This document shows positions 63,247-64,000 of a stretch of 64,000 nucleotides of DNA, piece by piece. Origin of the DNA: Ctenosaura bakeri. Its lineage: Eukaryota; Chordata; Lepidosauria; Squamata; Iguanidae. A program made the position numbers and the translations under genes. Numbering within the stretch: position 1 is the first letter of the stretch; each line of letters starts with the position of its first letter. The DNA is taken from positions 1-64,000 of the forward strand of contig CAOLHI010001314.1 in the NCBI GenBank assembly GCA_948474755.1. Direction: 5' to 3'. The notes beneath the pieces are model-generated. The model was not told the DNA's origin and did not search any database. It saw only the letters and a program-made list of their open reading frames with translations.

Positions 63247-64000
63247 GTAGGGTTTATTTTGGGGGGGGGGTTTGATGAGAGATAGAGTCCTTTGTTTTTC
63301 TTTAAGTGATAAGTCTTTGAAGTCCTTTCCTTCACTTCTTCCCCATGCCTGAGCATTAAATGAAAGCAGAAAAGCCCAGAGCATAGGGTATTCCGAATCC
63401 ACAAATGTTAGTTAATGGATGCTATGCAATAAAATGCTGGTCAGTCCCAGGAACACTGGAGGTGACAGAGAATTCAGTGCAGTTTCCATTTATGCGTGGA
63501 GTTGTTCTGTCAGAAGTATACGTAGAAATCACTAGTATAACTGGCAAAATCATTAGAATTCTGCTAGTGTACTGTTTGCTCTTACTAATCTTAGATCACT
63601 GAAACCCATTCTCCCATAATGGTTAAACATGACTTATTAAATGAATTGTTAAAGGCCAGGCTTATTTCAGTTGCTGACTTTGGGGCCTGGAAATATATCT
63701 GTGGAGTACAGATTATAATTTATAGAGTATAACATGCAGGGTATAAAAAATAATACAGGAAGCTATGTGCATTACAATGTGTGTGTATATGTGTTACTGG
63801 CAACAAAAAGGTGGGCTAATGCCGAGCTGAAAGCCTACTCAAAGGTGAAGAGAATGTCTGCATTTCTGTTCACATTGAGAAATGAAATGCTTTGGCTGCT
63901 AATAAACCTTCCTAGTAGGTGCATTTGCTAATGCAGTCCAGATGACAGGCAGCCAAAGACTCCAGCTGGACCCAGACTGATGTTATGTCTGTAGGATGTT
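63247..64000 (+). other. LUC7L: LUC7L intron 8 (continues past window)
   Basis: No further exon or mobile element recognised. The next RS-domain exon is outside the window. A G-run (63261-63270) follows the donor. Confidence 0.75.

Overview
The window looks like a squamate reptile (lizard-type) chromosome segment. The evidence is the repeat mixture, not any single gene: CR1-type LINEs ending in repeats of ATTCTATG, a BovB/RTE LINE, L1 fragments, tRNA-derived SINEs of the Sauria type, 5S-rRNA-derived SINE pieces, a SPIN-like hAT element, and a swarm of about 180-bp palindromic MITEs. There are no bacterial-style operons, CRISPR arrays, phage genes or origins. Real coding sequence is sparse and interrupted by introns.

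Three loci carry recognisable protein-coding sequence. (1) At the left end (387-1505, + strand) two exons match the N-terminal part of a HAGHL/HAGH-type glyoxalase II. The expected start codon and first splice donor are both changed and no later exon was found, so it looks like a dead remnant. (2) On the minus strand at 17153-18010 is one intact 285-codon reading frame with a glutamate run and a conserved C-terminal block, which I assign to PERCC1. A minus-strand TATA box, a short non-coding exon with a good donor, a matching acceptor and a poly(A) signal give a complete gene model. (3) From 45965 to the right edge, LUC7L (U1 snRNP-associated splicing factor) runs on the plus strand. Eight exons are in the window; the RS-rich C-terminal exons lie beyond it. 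Exon 6 carries a one-base A-run expansion that breaks the frame. From memory, the human counterparts of all three loci lie on 16p13.3.

Layout: 1-2.1 kb HAGHL-like remnant; 2.6-4.5 kb tandem arrays, a GC-rich island and a duplicated AT/GC block; 5-17 kb repeats (CR1, L1, hAT with a nested second hAT, Tigger-like, LTR-like); 17-19.2 kb PERCC1 and its upstream region; 19.5-45.5 kb a 26-kb repeat-dominated interval (SINEs, CR1, LTR-like, palindromic MITEs, a SPIN-like element with unusual GC-rich cargo); 45.55-46.35 kb CpG-island promoter of LUC7L with three ZNF143-like motifs; 46-64 kb LUC7L exons and introns, the latter holding a CR1 inserted in a tandem duplication, a Tigger-like element, a SINE and a degraded BovB.

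The genes do not form a pathway. PERCC1 is a gut enteroendocrine regulator, LUC7L a general splicing factor, and HAGHL a metabolic enzyme relative; they are linked by ancestral synteny. Repeat names rest on recognised sequence features and were not checked against a library. Edges marked approximate are read by eye.
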